Origin: JARRKU01 sp050288425
Lineage (GTDB): Bacteria > Desulfobacterota > Desulfobacteria > Desulfobacterales > Desulfosarcinaceae
Assembly (NCBI GenBank): GCA_050288425.1
Contig: JBNKDU010000036.1
Location: 1 to 22,902, forward strand
DNA length: 22,902 bases
Direction: 5' to 3'
Part shown: one piece after another, positions 7,755 to 15,044 of the stretch
Layout of the letters: each line of letters opens with the position of its first letter
How positions within the stretch are numbered: position 1 is the first letter of the stretch
The notes under the pieces: generated by a model
What the model saw: the letters and a program-made list of their open reading frames with translations, nothing else
The model's database searches: none
Told to the model about the DNA's origin: nothing
Translations under genes and position numbers: made by a program

Positions 7755-8060
7755 ATGACGAGAAATGACTTCATGAATTCCCTCGACCGCCCGCAGCCTC
7801 CGGACCCTCTTCCCGAGGTATTGCGGTCCCTCTGGTGGGATGCCAAAGGCGATTGGGATCGGGCCCACTCCATCGCCCAGGACATCCCCACTGTCCAGGG
7901 CAGCGCCGTGCATGCCTACCTGCACCGGGAAGAGGGCGTGCTCTGGAACGCCGACTACTGGTACCGACGCGCCGGCCGGAGCCGGCCCGACATCCCGCTG
8001 GAAGCGGAATGGGACCGGCTGGTGGAGGAGATGTTGGCCGTGGACGGCTCCGGATCATGA
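7755..8060 (+). CDS. Small conserved hypothetical protein, Trp-rich (101 aa)
   Basis: The start is ATG 7755, behind GGAGGAGGAG. The soluble 101-residue protein has no signal peptide. Conserved-looking features are LWWDAKGDWDRAH (about residues 28-40), HAYLHREEG (about 54-62) and NADYWYRRAGR (about 65-75). I recall similar hypothetical proteins in many proteobacteria, with no assigned function. The Trp/His/Tyr pattern suggests a helical repeat or a small-ligand pocket. Its stop overlaps the start of the next gene (ATGA at 8057-8060), so the two are co-translated. Confidence 0.75.
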   Translation: MTRNDFMNSLDRPQPPDPLPEVLRSLWWDAKGDWDRAHSIAQDIPTVQGSAVHAYLHREEGVLWNADYWYRRAGRSRPDIPLEAEWDRLVEEMLAVDGSGS

Positions 8061-8926
8061 GCTGGACCCTGGCCGCCCTGCTCACCGCCCTGGCCACCGC
8101 CTCCCAGGACGCGTGGATCAAACGCCAGTTTTCACACGCCGGGCCCTATGAGATGCTCGCCTATCCCCTGGCGTACAGCCTGCCGCCGTTCTGCCTGGCC
8201 GCCCCCTTCGTGGCCGTACCGGCGCTGGACCACGTCTTCGTGCTCTTCTTCCTGGCGAGCATCCCGGTCAACGGGCTGGGCTTCCTGCTGCATGTGCGGG
8301 CCATCCAGGTTTCCCCGTTGAGCCTGACATTGCCCTATCTGGCGTTCACGCCCCTTTTCATGCTGCTCACCGGTTTCGTCGTTCTCGCCGAGATCCCCAA
8401 CCTCTGGGGCCTGGCCGGGGTGATGGTCATCGTGGCGGGTGGATATGTGCTGAACATCGATCCGCGGGTCTATTCGCCCCTGGAACCTTTGCGCGCCTTC
8501 CGCCGGGAGCCGGGTTCCAGGATCATGCTGCTGGTGGCTTGTGTCTACAGCCTGGGCGGGGTGGTGGGCAAGAAGGCCATCGTGCACTCTTCGGTGATGT
8601 TCTTCACGGTGAGCTTCTTCATCTGCCTGGCCGTCGTGATGTTGGCGACCCTGCATTGGAGCGGGCGTGTCGACCTGCGGCGCCTGGCGGCCATGCCGGC
8701 CAAGGGGTCGGTGGCCGGCGGCCTGCTCTTCCTCCATGCGGTCTGCCACGGCTGGGCGATATCCATGACCAAGGCGGTCTACATGATTTCCATCAAGCGC
8801 TTCAGCATTCTCATCGGGGTGATCTACGGCGGCCTGTTCTTCAAGGAACGTCACCTGAAGTTCCGCCTGATCGGCACCGCCATGATGATCGCCGGGGCGG
8901 TGCTGATATCGGTACTGGGCCTGTGA
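8057..8926 (+). CDS. EamA/DMT-family permease
   Basis: This encodes 289 residues from ATG 8057, which overlaps the previous stop codon. It is almost entirely hydrophobic, with about ten membrane helices in two repeated halves, as expected for drug/metabolite transporters with EamA domains. Landmarks are SQDAWIKRQF after helix 1, PLSLTLPYLAFTPLFMLLTG ending the first half, and SIKRFSILIGVIYGGLFFKE near the end of the second half, a typical EamA signature region. It is an inner-membrane exporter of an unknown metabolite, probably working with the small protein upstream. The sequence after its stop (8927-9058) is non-coding and leads into a palindromic repeat. Confidence 0.85.
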   Translation: MSWTLAALLTALATASQDAWIKRQFSHAGPYEMLAYPLAYSLPPFCLAAPFVAVPALDHVFVLFFLASIPVNGLGFLLHVRAIQVSPLSLTLPYLAFTPLFMLLTGFVVLAEIPNLWGLAGVMVIVAGGYVLNIDPRVYSPLEPLRAFRREPGSRIMLLVACVYSLGGVVGKKAIVHSSVMFFTVSFFICLAVVMLATLHWSGRVDLRRLAAMPAKGSVAGGLLFLHAVCHGWAISMTKAVYMISIKRFSILIGVIYGGLFFKERHLKFRLIGTAMMIAGAVLISVLGL

Positions 8927-9058
8927 TGCCGCAGCCGGCCCCCGGTGTCGATTCACGACCGGTTGGAAAAGGACGCAAATGTGGCTGATAAAAACGTCTG
9001 CCACGAAATGGGGAAATGGAATTAGCGAATGGCTGGCGGCGGCCAGATCACCTTATTG

Positions 9059-9163
9059 TTGAAAAGTCGGAGGGCTTCAGAGCCAAGGCGCCGGAGGCGA
9101 AGCCGTAGTTCGGCTACTGCGAGCCTTCGGCAACGCGGGATCTGGAGCCCTCCGGCTTTTCAA
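9059..9163. repeat. Long palindromic repeat, copy A (overlaps a gene end)
   Basis: The outer arms (about 9059-9081 and 9141-9163) are inverted repeats with two mismatches in 23. An inner stem pairs 9091-9098 with 9123-9130, and GTAG with CTAC closes a 5-nt loop. A second full copy is at 22771-22872 and a half copy at 9881-9911. The minus-strand YkgJ-like gene runs into this copy and takes its last residues and stop codon from it. Confidence 0.85.
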
Positions 9164-9854
9164 AGCCGCGGCAACCGGTCATCAGGGCGTGCTTGCGGCT
9201 GATGGGGTACTGGCGGCAGATCTCGGGTTTGACGGCGTGGATTTGGCAGTGCCAGCGGGGGCCGGCCGGATCTTTTTCCAGGAAGGGGCAGGGGACCGCC
9301 AGTTTGCCGCTTCGGGGGTCCACCCAGATCCGGTAGCGCCGGTTGGGGCCATCGCCTTTGCGGACCTCGACCCAGCGAAGGATGTCTGATCGTCGTTCTG
9401 CCTCCCAGCGGGCCACGTCCCCGGCGGAAATTTCATCGTGGTAATCGAGTGTGCTGCAGCAGCGTCCGCATTGCCGGCACACGTAGCCTTCCATGTTGGT
9501 GGCGATCCGGACCCCGGGCCGGGCGGTGTCGGGATCCCCGGCCGGTTCGGCCCCGGCCTGGAACACCCGGCGGCAGACATCCGCCAACAATCGGGGATTC
9601 CACCGGGTCTCCTCGATGGTCCGGCACATGAACGCGATCAACTCGTCGCCGGCCAGCCATCTCATCCTGGTCCGGCCCGGTCGTCCCAGCCAGACCCCCT
9701 CCTTGTGCGCATCGCGCTGCAGATGAACGGTACCGTCGGAGACCAGTCGTACGATCTCGCAGAAGAGCAGGATTTGCGGATCATATTGCCGGAAATCGAT
9801 ACAGATGGCCTCCACGGCCTGGTCGGTGGTCAGGAAGATAGATTCTGCGTTCAT
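9114..9854 (-). CDS. YkgJ-family CxxCxxCC cluster protein
   Basis: This encodes 246 residues from ATG 9854, with GGAGG five bases upstream. Residues 126-133 carry the YkgJ signature CRQCGRCC. Further cysteines follow at 189 (PCPFL), 203 (HCQIH), 213 (EICRQYP) and 228. This family is annotated as a zinc- or iron-chelating cysteine cluster of unknown role. Residues 1-115 form an extra N-terminal region with no motif I recognise. The C-terminus is odd: from about residue 231 to the stop, the coding sequence is copy A of the palindromic repeat. About 15 residues and the stop codon are therefore repeat-derived, and the ancestral end was probably near residue 230. It follows the HAD gene by 53 bp on the same strand and may be co-transcribed with it. 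Confidence 0.8.
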   Translation of the reverse strand: MNAESIFLTTDQAVEAICIDFRQYDPQILLFCEIVRLVSDGTVHLQRDAHKEGVWLGRPGRTRMRWLAGDELIAFMCRTIEETRWNPRLLADVCRRVFQAGAEPAGDPDTARPGVRIATNMEGYVCRQCGRCCSTLDYHDEISAGDVARWEAERRSDILRWVEVRKGDGPNRRYRIWVDPRSGKLAVPCPFLEKDPAGPRWHCQIHAVKPEICRQYPISRKHALMTGCRGFEKPEGSRSRVAEGSQ

Positions 9855-9880
9855 GATCGCCTCCGCAAATCCGGGAAGAA

Positions 9881-9911
9881 CCCCAACGTTGCAAAAGTCG
9901 GATGGCTTCAG
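9881..9911. repeat. Half copy of the palindromic repeat
   Basis: It matches 22763-22793 at about 29 of 31 bases but includes only the left outer arm and its flank; no second arm follows. It lies between the HAD and YkgJ-like genes. The stop codon of the HAD gene (9908-9910, minus strand) is inside it. Confidence 0.75.
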
Positions 9912-10594
9912 TCCATGAGTTCCAGAAGGTCCAGCGGGTGGTGGATCACGGCGTCCGCGCCGGCCTCGGTGAGTTCTTCGGGCGGACGGAATCCCCAGGC
10001 CGCACCCACGGCCCGCATGCCCGCCCGGCGTCCGGTCTCCATGTCCACGGCGCTGTCGCCCAGGAAGATGCATTTTGCCGGCGCGATGCCCATGATATCG
10101 GCGGCGGCCAGCGCCTGGAGGGGGTCCGGTTTTTTGGGAAGGTCGTCCCGCTGCCCCAGGACGGGTTGGAACGGCCGGTCCTTGAAAAACCGGGTCATCA
10201 TGGCACCGGTGAAGCGGTGGGGCTTGTTGGTGACTACGGCCATGGGGACCTTCCGGGCTTCGAGGGCCGACAGCAATTCCTCGATGCCCGCGTAGGGGCG
10301 GGTGGCCCGGTCCCAGTTGCGGGTGTATTCGTCGATGAATCCCCCCAGGCAGGTTTCGATCCAGCGCGGCGTCCGCCTGGGTTCCGGCAGGGCGCGGGTC
10401 ATGAGCGTCCTGGAGCCATCGCCGACGAACCAGCGAAAGCTCTCCAGGGCATGAACGGGAAAGCCGTTGGCCCGGAGCACCCGGTTGGCGGCATCGGCGA
10501 TGTCGCGGAGGGTGTCCAGCAGGGTGCCGTCGAGATCGAAGATCACGCCTTGGCTTCGGGTCGGGTCCATGATGCCGGTTCGATCCTTTCCCAT
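9908..10594 (-). CDS. HAD-family hydrolase, phosphoglycolate phosphatase-like
   Basis: This encodes 228 residues of the Gph/PGMB type. Motif I is DLDGT with Asp20 and Asp22. The alpha-helical cap covers about residues 35-100. Motif II is VVTNK, motif III the Lys in PKKPDP, and motif IV GDSAVDME. All catalytic positions are present. Gph removes the phosphate from 2-phosphoglycolate, but this family acts on many small phosphate esters, so I leave out the symbol. The start is uncertain: ATG 10594 and the in-frame ATG 10570 both lack a good ribosome binding site. The stop codon is formed by a palindromic repeat fragment. The gene is divergent from the menaquinone operon. Confidence 0.8.
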   Translation of the reverse strand: MGKDRTGIMDPTRSQGVIFDLDGTLLDTLRDIADAANRVLRANGFPVHALESFRWFVGDGSRTLMTRALPEPRRTPRWIETCLGGFIDEYTRNWDRATRPYAGIEELLSALEARKVPMAVVTNKPHRFTGAMMTRFFKDRPFQPVLGQRDDLPKKPDPLQALAAADIMGIAPAKCIFLGDSAVDMETGRRAGMRAVGAAWGFRPPEELTEAGADAVIHHPLDLLELMD

Positions 10595-10666
10595 TGTCGG
10601 GTTCGCTTGCCCGGATTAATTGCCTAGGGTAGACAATGGAAGGCCTTCGATGCAACAGATATCTGG

Positions 10667-10683
10667 CCCGTGGCGGCCACGGG
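10667..10683. promoter_or_regulatory. 17-bp perfect palindrome upstream of the menaquinone operon
   Basis: CCCGTGGC and GCCACGGG are separated by a single base, in the gap between the divergent HAD gene and the UbiX-like gene. It lies about 90 bp before the operon start, a place where an operator would be expected. No clear -10/-35 pair was found, so the role is a guess. Confidence 0.35.
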
Positions 10684-10773
10684 GGCTACCGCAGCCTTGT
10701 TTCCGACAAGCCGCCCCTTTATCGTCCGGCCGCGATCTGGTATTGAAACCGGATAACCGCAAGGAGAGGGAAC

Positions 10774-11340
10774 ATGCCCGATCATTTGGTCGTCGCCATG
10801 ACCGGCGCTTCCGGCGCCTATGCCGCCGAATTGCTGCTGGAAAAATCGCCCTGGCCCACCATGCTCATCGCCAGCAAGTGGGCGCGGGAGATCTATGTGC
10901 ACGAATGCGGGCCGGTGGCGAACCTGGAGAAGAAGGCCGGCCGGGTGTTCGACAATGCCGACATGCTGGCCGCTCCGGCCTCCGGTTCGGTGGCCACCCG
11001 GGGCATGGTGATCCTCCCCTGCTCGGTGAACACCCTGGGGCAGATCGCCGCCGGGCTGGGAGAGAGCCTGATCGCCCGCGCGGCCCATTGCCACCTGAAG
11101 GAGCGGCGGCCGCTGATCCTGTGCCTGCGGGAAACGCCCCTCTCGGCCATCGATGTGCGCAATGCGGCCTCCCTGGCCTCGGCCGGCGCCGTGATCATGC
11201 CCCTCCTGCCGCCGGTCTACATGTTCAAGGGCCGGACCCCCGAACAGATCACCCTCCACGATCTGATGACGGCCTTCGTGGACCGGGTGCTGGCGCTGCT
11301 GGGCCGGCCCCTGCAACACACCTGGGAGGATGTGCGCTGA
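10774..11340 (+). CDS. UbiX-like flavin prenyltransferase
   Basis: UbiX joins dimethylallyl phosphate to FMN to make prenylated FMN, the cofactor of UbiD decarboxylases. The 188-residue product starts at ATG 10774, after AAGGAGAGGG. Landmarks are TGASGA (residues 10-15) at the FMN site, ASGSVATRGMVILPCSVNTL in the middle, then LKERRPLILCLRETPLS and a late AGAVIMPLLPPVY. These match the family closely. It is the first gene of a five-gene overlapped operon; its stop overlaps the UbiD-like start. Next to the radical SAM menaquinone genes it should supply prFMN for decarboxylating a naphthoate intermediate. It could equally serve other UbiD enzymes in the cell. Confidence 0.88.
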   Translation: MPDHLVVAMTGASGAYAAELLLEKSPWPTMLIASKWAREIYVHECGPVANLEKKAGRVFDNADMLAAPASGSVATRGMVILPCSVNTLGQIAAGLGESLIARAAHCHLKERRPLILCLRETPLSAIDVRNAASLASAGAVIMPLLPPVYMFKGRTPEQITLHDLMTAFVDRVLALLGRPLQHTWEDVR

Positions 11341-13145
11341 TGTATGCCGACTTGCGCGCGTTTATCGACGACCTGGAGCGACGGGGCCAATTGGTGCGTG
11401 TCAAGGCCGAGGTCGATCCCCATCAGGAGATCACCATCATCCACCACCGGGTGATCGCCGCAGGCGGTCCGGCCCTGCTCTTCGAGAGGGTCAAGGGCTC
11501 GCCGTACCGGATGGTCTCCAATCTCTTCGGCACGCCCCGGCGGGTGGCCCTGGCCTGCGGGGAGGAACCCGCGGCCCTGGGAGAGCGGGTCGCCCGGGTG
11601 ATGCAGCGGCTCATGCCGCCGTCCCTGGGCCGCGTGTGGCAGTCGCGTAGCGACCTCTTGCGGCTGCTGCCCGCCCGCATGAAAAAGGTCGCCTCCGGGC
11701 CGGTGATGGATACCCTGGCCCAGCCCCCCGACCTGAACCGCTTGCCGGTGCTGACCTGCTGGCCCGGCGACGGCGGACCCTTCTTCACCCTGCCGCTGGT
11801 GCACACCACGGACCCCGAAACCGGCCAGGGCAACCTGGGGATCTACCGGTTGCAGCGTTTCGACGCCGCATCCACGGGGATGCACTGGCAGATCGAGAAG
11901 GGCGGCGGTTTTCATTTCCACAAGGCGTGCCGGGCGGGCCAACCCCTGCCGGTGAGCGTGATCCTGGGGGGACCGCCGGCCCTGGTGATCGCCGCCGTGG
12001 CGCCGCTGCCCGAGGGGGTGGACGAGCGGCTGCTGGCCGCCTACCTCATGCGCCGCCCCCTGCCGGTCATCGGACGGCCGGAAACCGGGCACCGCATCCC
12101 GGCGGCGGCCGAGTTCGTGCTGGAGGGCACGGTGACCCCCGGCGACATCCGTCGGGAAGGGCCCTTCGGCGACCATTTCGGCCACTATTCCGAGGCGGCC
12201 GACTACCCGGTGTTCCGGGTGCGGCGGGTGCTGGCCCGCGAGGATGCCATCTACCCGGCCACGGTGGTGGGCAAACCGGTCCAGGAGGACTACTACATCG
12301 GGGAAGCCCTGCAGGCCATGACCCTGCCCCTGCTTCGACAGATCAAGCCGGCCATCAAAAACCTGTGGGCCTACCCCGAAACCGGATTCCACCCCCTGGC
12401 GGTGATGGCGGTGCAGGAGCGCTATCCCCGGGAGGCGCTCAAACATACCCTGGCCATGCTGGGGGAGGGCCAGGTCTCCCTGACCAAGGTGATGATCACC
12501 GTGGATGACGACGTGGACGTGCGCAACTTCCGGGCCGTGAGCCACGCCCTCTGGCGCCACCTGACCCCCGAAGGGATTCACCTGCTGGCGCCCACGGCCC
12601 AGGACACCCTCGATTTCACCGGGCCGGCCATGAACAGCGGCAGCCGCCTGATCCTGCTGGCCGTGGGCGGCGACGGCAAGCGGGTGCGCCAGGCCCCGCC
12701 GCCCCCGCCGGAAGCGGTCACCGACCTGCACCTGCAATTGCGCGAGTCCGTGGCCGTGGGACCGGCCTTCCTGATGCTCAAGGTGGCCGACGGCTTCGAC
12801 GATCCGGCGGCCCTGGGAGCGGCCCTGCGCCGGGATCCGGTGGCCGGGCAATACCTGTTCCACATATTGGTCTCCGATGATATCGATCTGCAGGACCCCA
12901 TCATGCGCCTCTGGGGCTGGTTCACGCGCTTCGACCCCGACGCCGACCTGCATCCGGCAAAGCGGACCGTCAAGGGAAACCGGCTGGTCTTCGATTTCCC
13001 CATCCTCATTGACGCCCGCTGGAAAAAAGGCTATCCCCAGCCCGTTGCATTCGACCCGGCCGTGGAACTGCGGGTCGACGAACGCTGGTCCGCCTACGGT
13101 ATCGATTTGGACCGTCCCGGGGAAAGAGAAGTCGGCGATGGATGA
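11340..13145 (+). CDS. UbiD-like prFMN-dependent decarboxylase
   Basis: This encodes 601 residues from ATG 11340, which shares one base with the stop of the UbiX-like gene. The N-terminus (DLRAFIDDLERRGQL) and FGTPRR are typical of UbiD. The prFMN region has NLGIYRLQRFD and MHWQIEKGGG. The catalytic region has EFVLEGTVTPGD followed by EGPFGDHFGHYSEA, containing the expected Glu-Arg-Glu network. In futalosine-type menaquinone synthesis a UbiD-type enzyme removes the carboxyl group from the naphthoate ring after prenylation. The size is larger than the roughly 490 residues of E. coli UbiD and fits the longer menaquinone-associated group. It overlaps the next gene by 8 bp. The family is secure and the substrate is inferred from neighbours. 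Confidence 0.88.
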   Translation: MYADLRAFIDDLERRGQLVRVKAEVDPHQEITIIHHRVIAAGGPALLFERVKGSPYRMVSNLFGTPRRVALACGEEPAALGERVARVMQRLMPPSLGRVWQSRSDLLRLLPARMKKVASGPVMDTLAQPPDLNRLPVLTCWPGDGGPFFTLPLVHTTDPETGQGNLGIYRLQRFDAASTGMHWQIEKGGGFHFHKACRAGQPLPVSVILGGPPALVIAAVAPLPEGVDERLLAAYLMRRPLPVIGRPETGHRIPAAAEFVLEGTVTPGDIRREGPFGDHFGHYSEAADYPVFRVRRVLAREDAIYPATVVGKPVQEDYYIGEALQAMTLPLLRQIKPAIKNLWAYPETGFHPLAVMAVQERYPREALKHTLAMLGEGQVSLTKVMITVDDDVDVRNFRAVSHALWRHLTPEGIHLLAPTAQDTLDFTGPAMNSGSRLILLAVGGDGKRVRQAPPPPPEAVTDLHLQLRESVAVGPAFLMLKVADGFDDPAALGAALRRDPVAGQYLFHILVSDDIDLQDPIMRLWGWFTRFDPDADLHPAKRTVKGNRLVFDFPILIDARWKKGYPQPVAFDPAVELRVDERWSAYGIDLDRPGEREVGDG

Positions 13146-14217
13146 TTCACGATTCGAACAGGCCCTGGAAAAAGGCGCCCGCGCAGGGCGACTGAGCCGG
13201 GAGGAGGCCATGGAGCTGGCGGCGGCCGTCACCCCGGGGCGGGTGCACGCCCTGGGCCGGGCGGCCCTGGCCAACCGGCGCCGTCGATTCGGCGATACCG
13301 CCACCTTCGTCTTCAACATCCAGATCAATCCGGCCAATATCTGCGGCGCCGGATGCACCTTCTGCGACTATGCCGCCTCGCGCCGCGAGGAGCACGCCTA
13401 TGTGCTCACCGAGGACCAGATCCTGGCCCAGGTGGCGGCCCTCGCGCCCACCGAAGCCCATATCGTCGGCGGCTTGAACCAGGTGTGGCCCTACGAACGC
13501 AACCTGGAACTGGTGCGCCGCCTGCGGCAGGACCATCCCGACCTGCACATCAAGGCCTTCACCGCCGTGGAGATCGCCTATTTCGCCCAAACGGCCCGCA
13601 AGAGCGAAACCGTCGTGCTGGAGGAACTCCGGCAGGCCGGCGTGAACGCCCTTCCCGGCGGCGGCGCCGAGATCTTCTCCCAGCGCCTCTACCGCCAGCA
13701 TTGGAAGAACAAGATCGGCCCCGAAGAGTGGCTGCGCATCCATCAGCTGGCCCACGGCCTGGGCATCTCCACCAACGCCACCATGCTGTTCGGCTTCGGC
13801 GACACCTGGGCCGAGCGCGTCGAGCACCTGCTGGCCCTGCGCCGGGCCCAGGACGAATCCGGCGGGTTCGCCTGCTTCATCCCTCTGCCGTTCCAGCCCG
13901 GGGAAGGCAAATTCGAGACCCACGGTCCCACGCCCATGGAGATATTGGCCGTGCTGGCCATTTCGCGGCTGGTGCTGGACAACATCGAACACCTCAAGTC
14001 CTACTGGCCCATGACCGGCCTGGAAACCGCCGCCGCCGGCCTGAGCTGGGGGGCCGACGACATGGACGGCACCATCGTCGAGGAGAAGATCGCCCACATG
14101 GCCGGCGCCACCACCCCCAAGGGACTGGCCCGGGAGAAGATGTCCGAAACCATTCGCCTGGCCGGATTCACGCCCCGCGAGCGGGACGGCCGGTTCGGAG
14201 CCGTGACAGCCCCATGA
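13138..14217 (+). CDS. MqnE-like radical SAM protein (aminofutalosine synthase type, divergent)
   Basis: MqnE couples 3-enolpyruvylbenzoate to S-adenosylmethionine to give aminofutalosine. This 359-residue protein has the radical SAM cluster Cys69-X3-Cys73-X2-Cys76. It shares many MqnE landmarks: HIVGGL, IKAFTAVEIAYFA, LPGGGAEIF, STNATMLFG, SGGFACFIPL, a late ADDMDGTIVEEKI and HMAGA. It departs from what I expect elsewhere: FCDYAA instead of FCAF after the cluster, GGLNQ instead of GGLHP, and GFGDT instead of GHxET. So it is either a distant MqnE or a paralogue with changed chemistry. It overlaps the UbiD-like gene by 8 bp and the MqnA-like gene by ATGA. I leave the symbol empty because of these differences. 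Confidence 0.78.
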   Translation: MDDSRFEQALEKGARAGRLSREEAMELAAAVTPGRVHALGRAALANRRRRFGDTATFVFNIQINPANICGAGCTFCDYAASRREEHAYVLTEDQILAQVAALAPTEAHIVGGLNQVWPYERNLELVRRLRQDHPDLHIKAFTAVEIAYFAQTARKSETVVLEELRQAGVNALPGGGAEIFSQRLYRQHWKNKIGPEEWLRIHQLAHGLGISTNATMLFGFGDTWAERVEHLLALRRAQDESGGFACFIPLPFQPGEGKFETHGPTPMEILAVLAISRLVLDNIEHLKSYWPMTGLETAAAGLSWGADDMDGTIVEEKIAHMAGATTPKGLAREKMSETIRLAGFTPRERDGRFGAVTAP

Positions 14218-15044
14218 CCTTTCCCATCGCCATGATTCCCTACGCCAACATGGCCCCCTTTCAAACCATGGGCCCGCCGGAAGGCTGCGCCTTCGTGGAC
14301 TACCTGCCCCGGGACAGCATCCAGGCCCTCAAGGACAAGCGGGTATGGGCCGCGGCGGTTCCGGTGGGCGGGTTGCCCGCCCTGGAGAAAACCACCCGCT
14401 TCCTGGGCCGCTACGGCATCGCCGTGGACCGGCGGGTGATGAGCGTGCTGTTCTTCTCCGACCGGCCCTTTGAAGAAATCGCCCGGCCCCTCACCGTGGG
14501 GCTCACCGGCGAGTCGGCCTCCAGCGTCCGGCTGCTCTACCTGTTGATGGGCTATGCCCACGGGTTCGACCGGGTGCCCGGCCTGGCGAGGAAAGGACAA
14601 CCCTGCAACGGCTACCTGGTGATCGGCGACCGCGCGCTGCGCTGGGCCAGGGAGTTCGAGACCGTTGGCAGCGTCCGGGGGTTCACCCACATGCTGGACC
14701 TGGCGGAGCAATGGCATGCGCGCTTCCGGTTGCCCTTCGTCTTCGCCCGCTGGGTGATCCACGCCGAGGCGCCGGACGGGCTACGGGAATTGCTGGAAGA
14801 CTGGCTGGCGCGGTTCGCCCGCGAGGAAGAAGTGTTGATCCGCACGGCCGCCCCCCGGGTGGCAGAGAAGATGAATCTACCGGAAGATTATGTCCAACGC
14901 TATCTGCGCGTGATCCGGCGGTGCCTGACCGAAGAAGACGAAGCGGGCCAGCAGTTGTTCTTGAAGGAGCTGGAGCGGCACGGGTTCCCCTCGCTCTACC
15001 TGCCCGCCGCCGACGGAAACGAACCGCGCCGGGAAGAGAAATGA
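14214..15044 (+). CDS. mqnA: MqnA-like protein (chorismate dehydratase family)
   Basis: MqnA dehydrates chorismate to 3-enolpyruvylbenzoate, the first step of the futalosine route. This 276-residue protein belongs to the periplasmic-binding-protein-like MqnA/MqnD fold but has no signal peptide, as expected for a cytoplasmic enzyme. Seen features: an N-terminal IPYANMAPF, RVMSVLFFSDRPFEEIA, then GESASSVRLLYLLM and IGDRAL, and LPFVFARWVI near residue 180. The pattern fits MqnA better than MqnD, whose sequence I would expect to differ in the opening motif. The gene overlaps its neighbours by ATGA at both ends, implying translational coupling with both radical SAM genes. Confidence 0.75.
   Translation: MTFPIAMIPYANMAPFQTMGPPEGCAFVDYLPRDSIQALKDKRVWAAAVPVGGLPALEKTTRFLGRYGIAVDRRVMSVLFFSDRPFEEIARPLTVGLTGESASSVRLLYLLMGYAHGFDRVPGLARKGQPCNGYLVIGDRALRWAREFETVGSVRGFTHMLDLAEQWHARFRLPFVFARWVIHAEAPDGLRELLEDWLARFAREEEVLIRTAAPRVAEKMNLPEDYVQRYLRVIRRCLTEEDEAGQQLFLKELERHGFPSLYLPAADGNEPRREEK

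Noticed and set aside
8978..9061. A 27-residue frame after the permease (starts MWLIKTSATK), with an AAAAGGA upstream, ending in the palindromic repeat
   Set aside because: Too short to judge, no recognisable family; its stop is again the first bases of the repeat, but chance is likely.
11217..13358. A 713-codon minus-strand frame opposite the UbiD-like gene
   Set aside because: Low-complexity Gly/His/Gln-rich translation typical of antisense frames in GC-rich DNA; the plus strand encodes a full UbiD-like protein.
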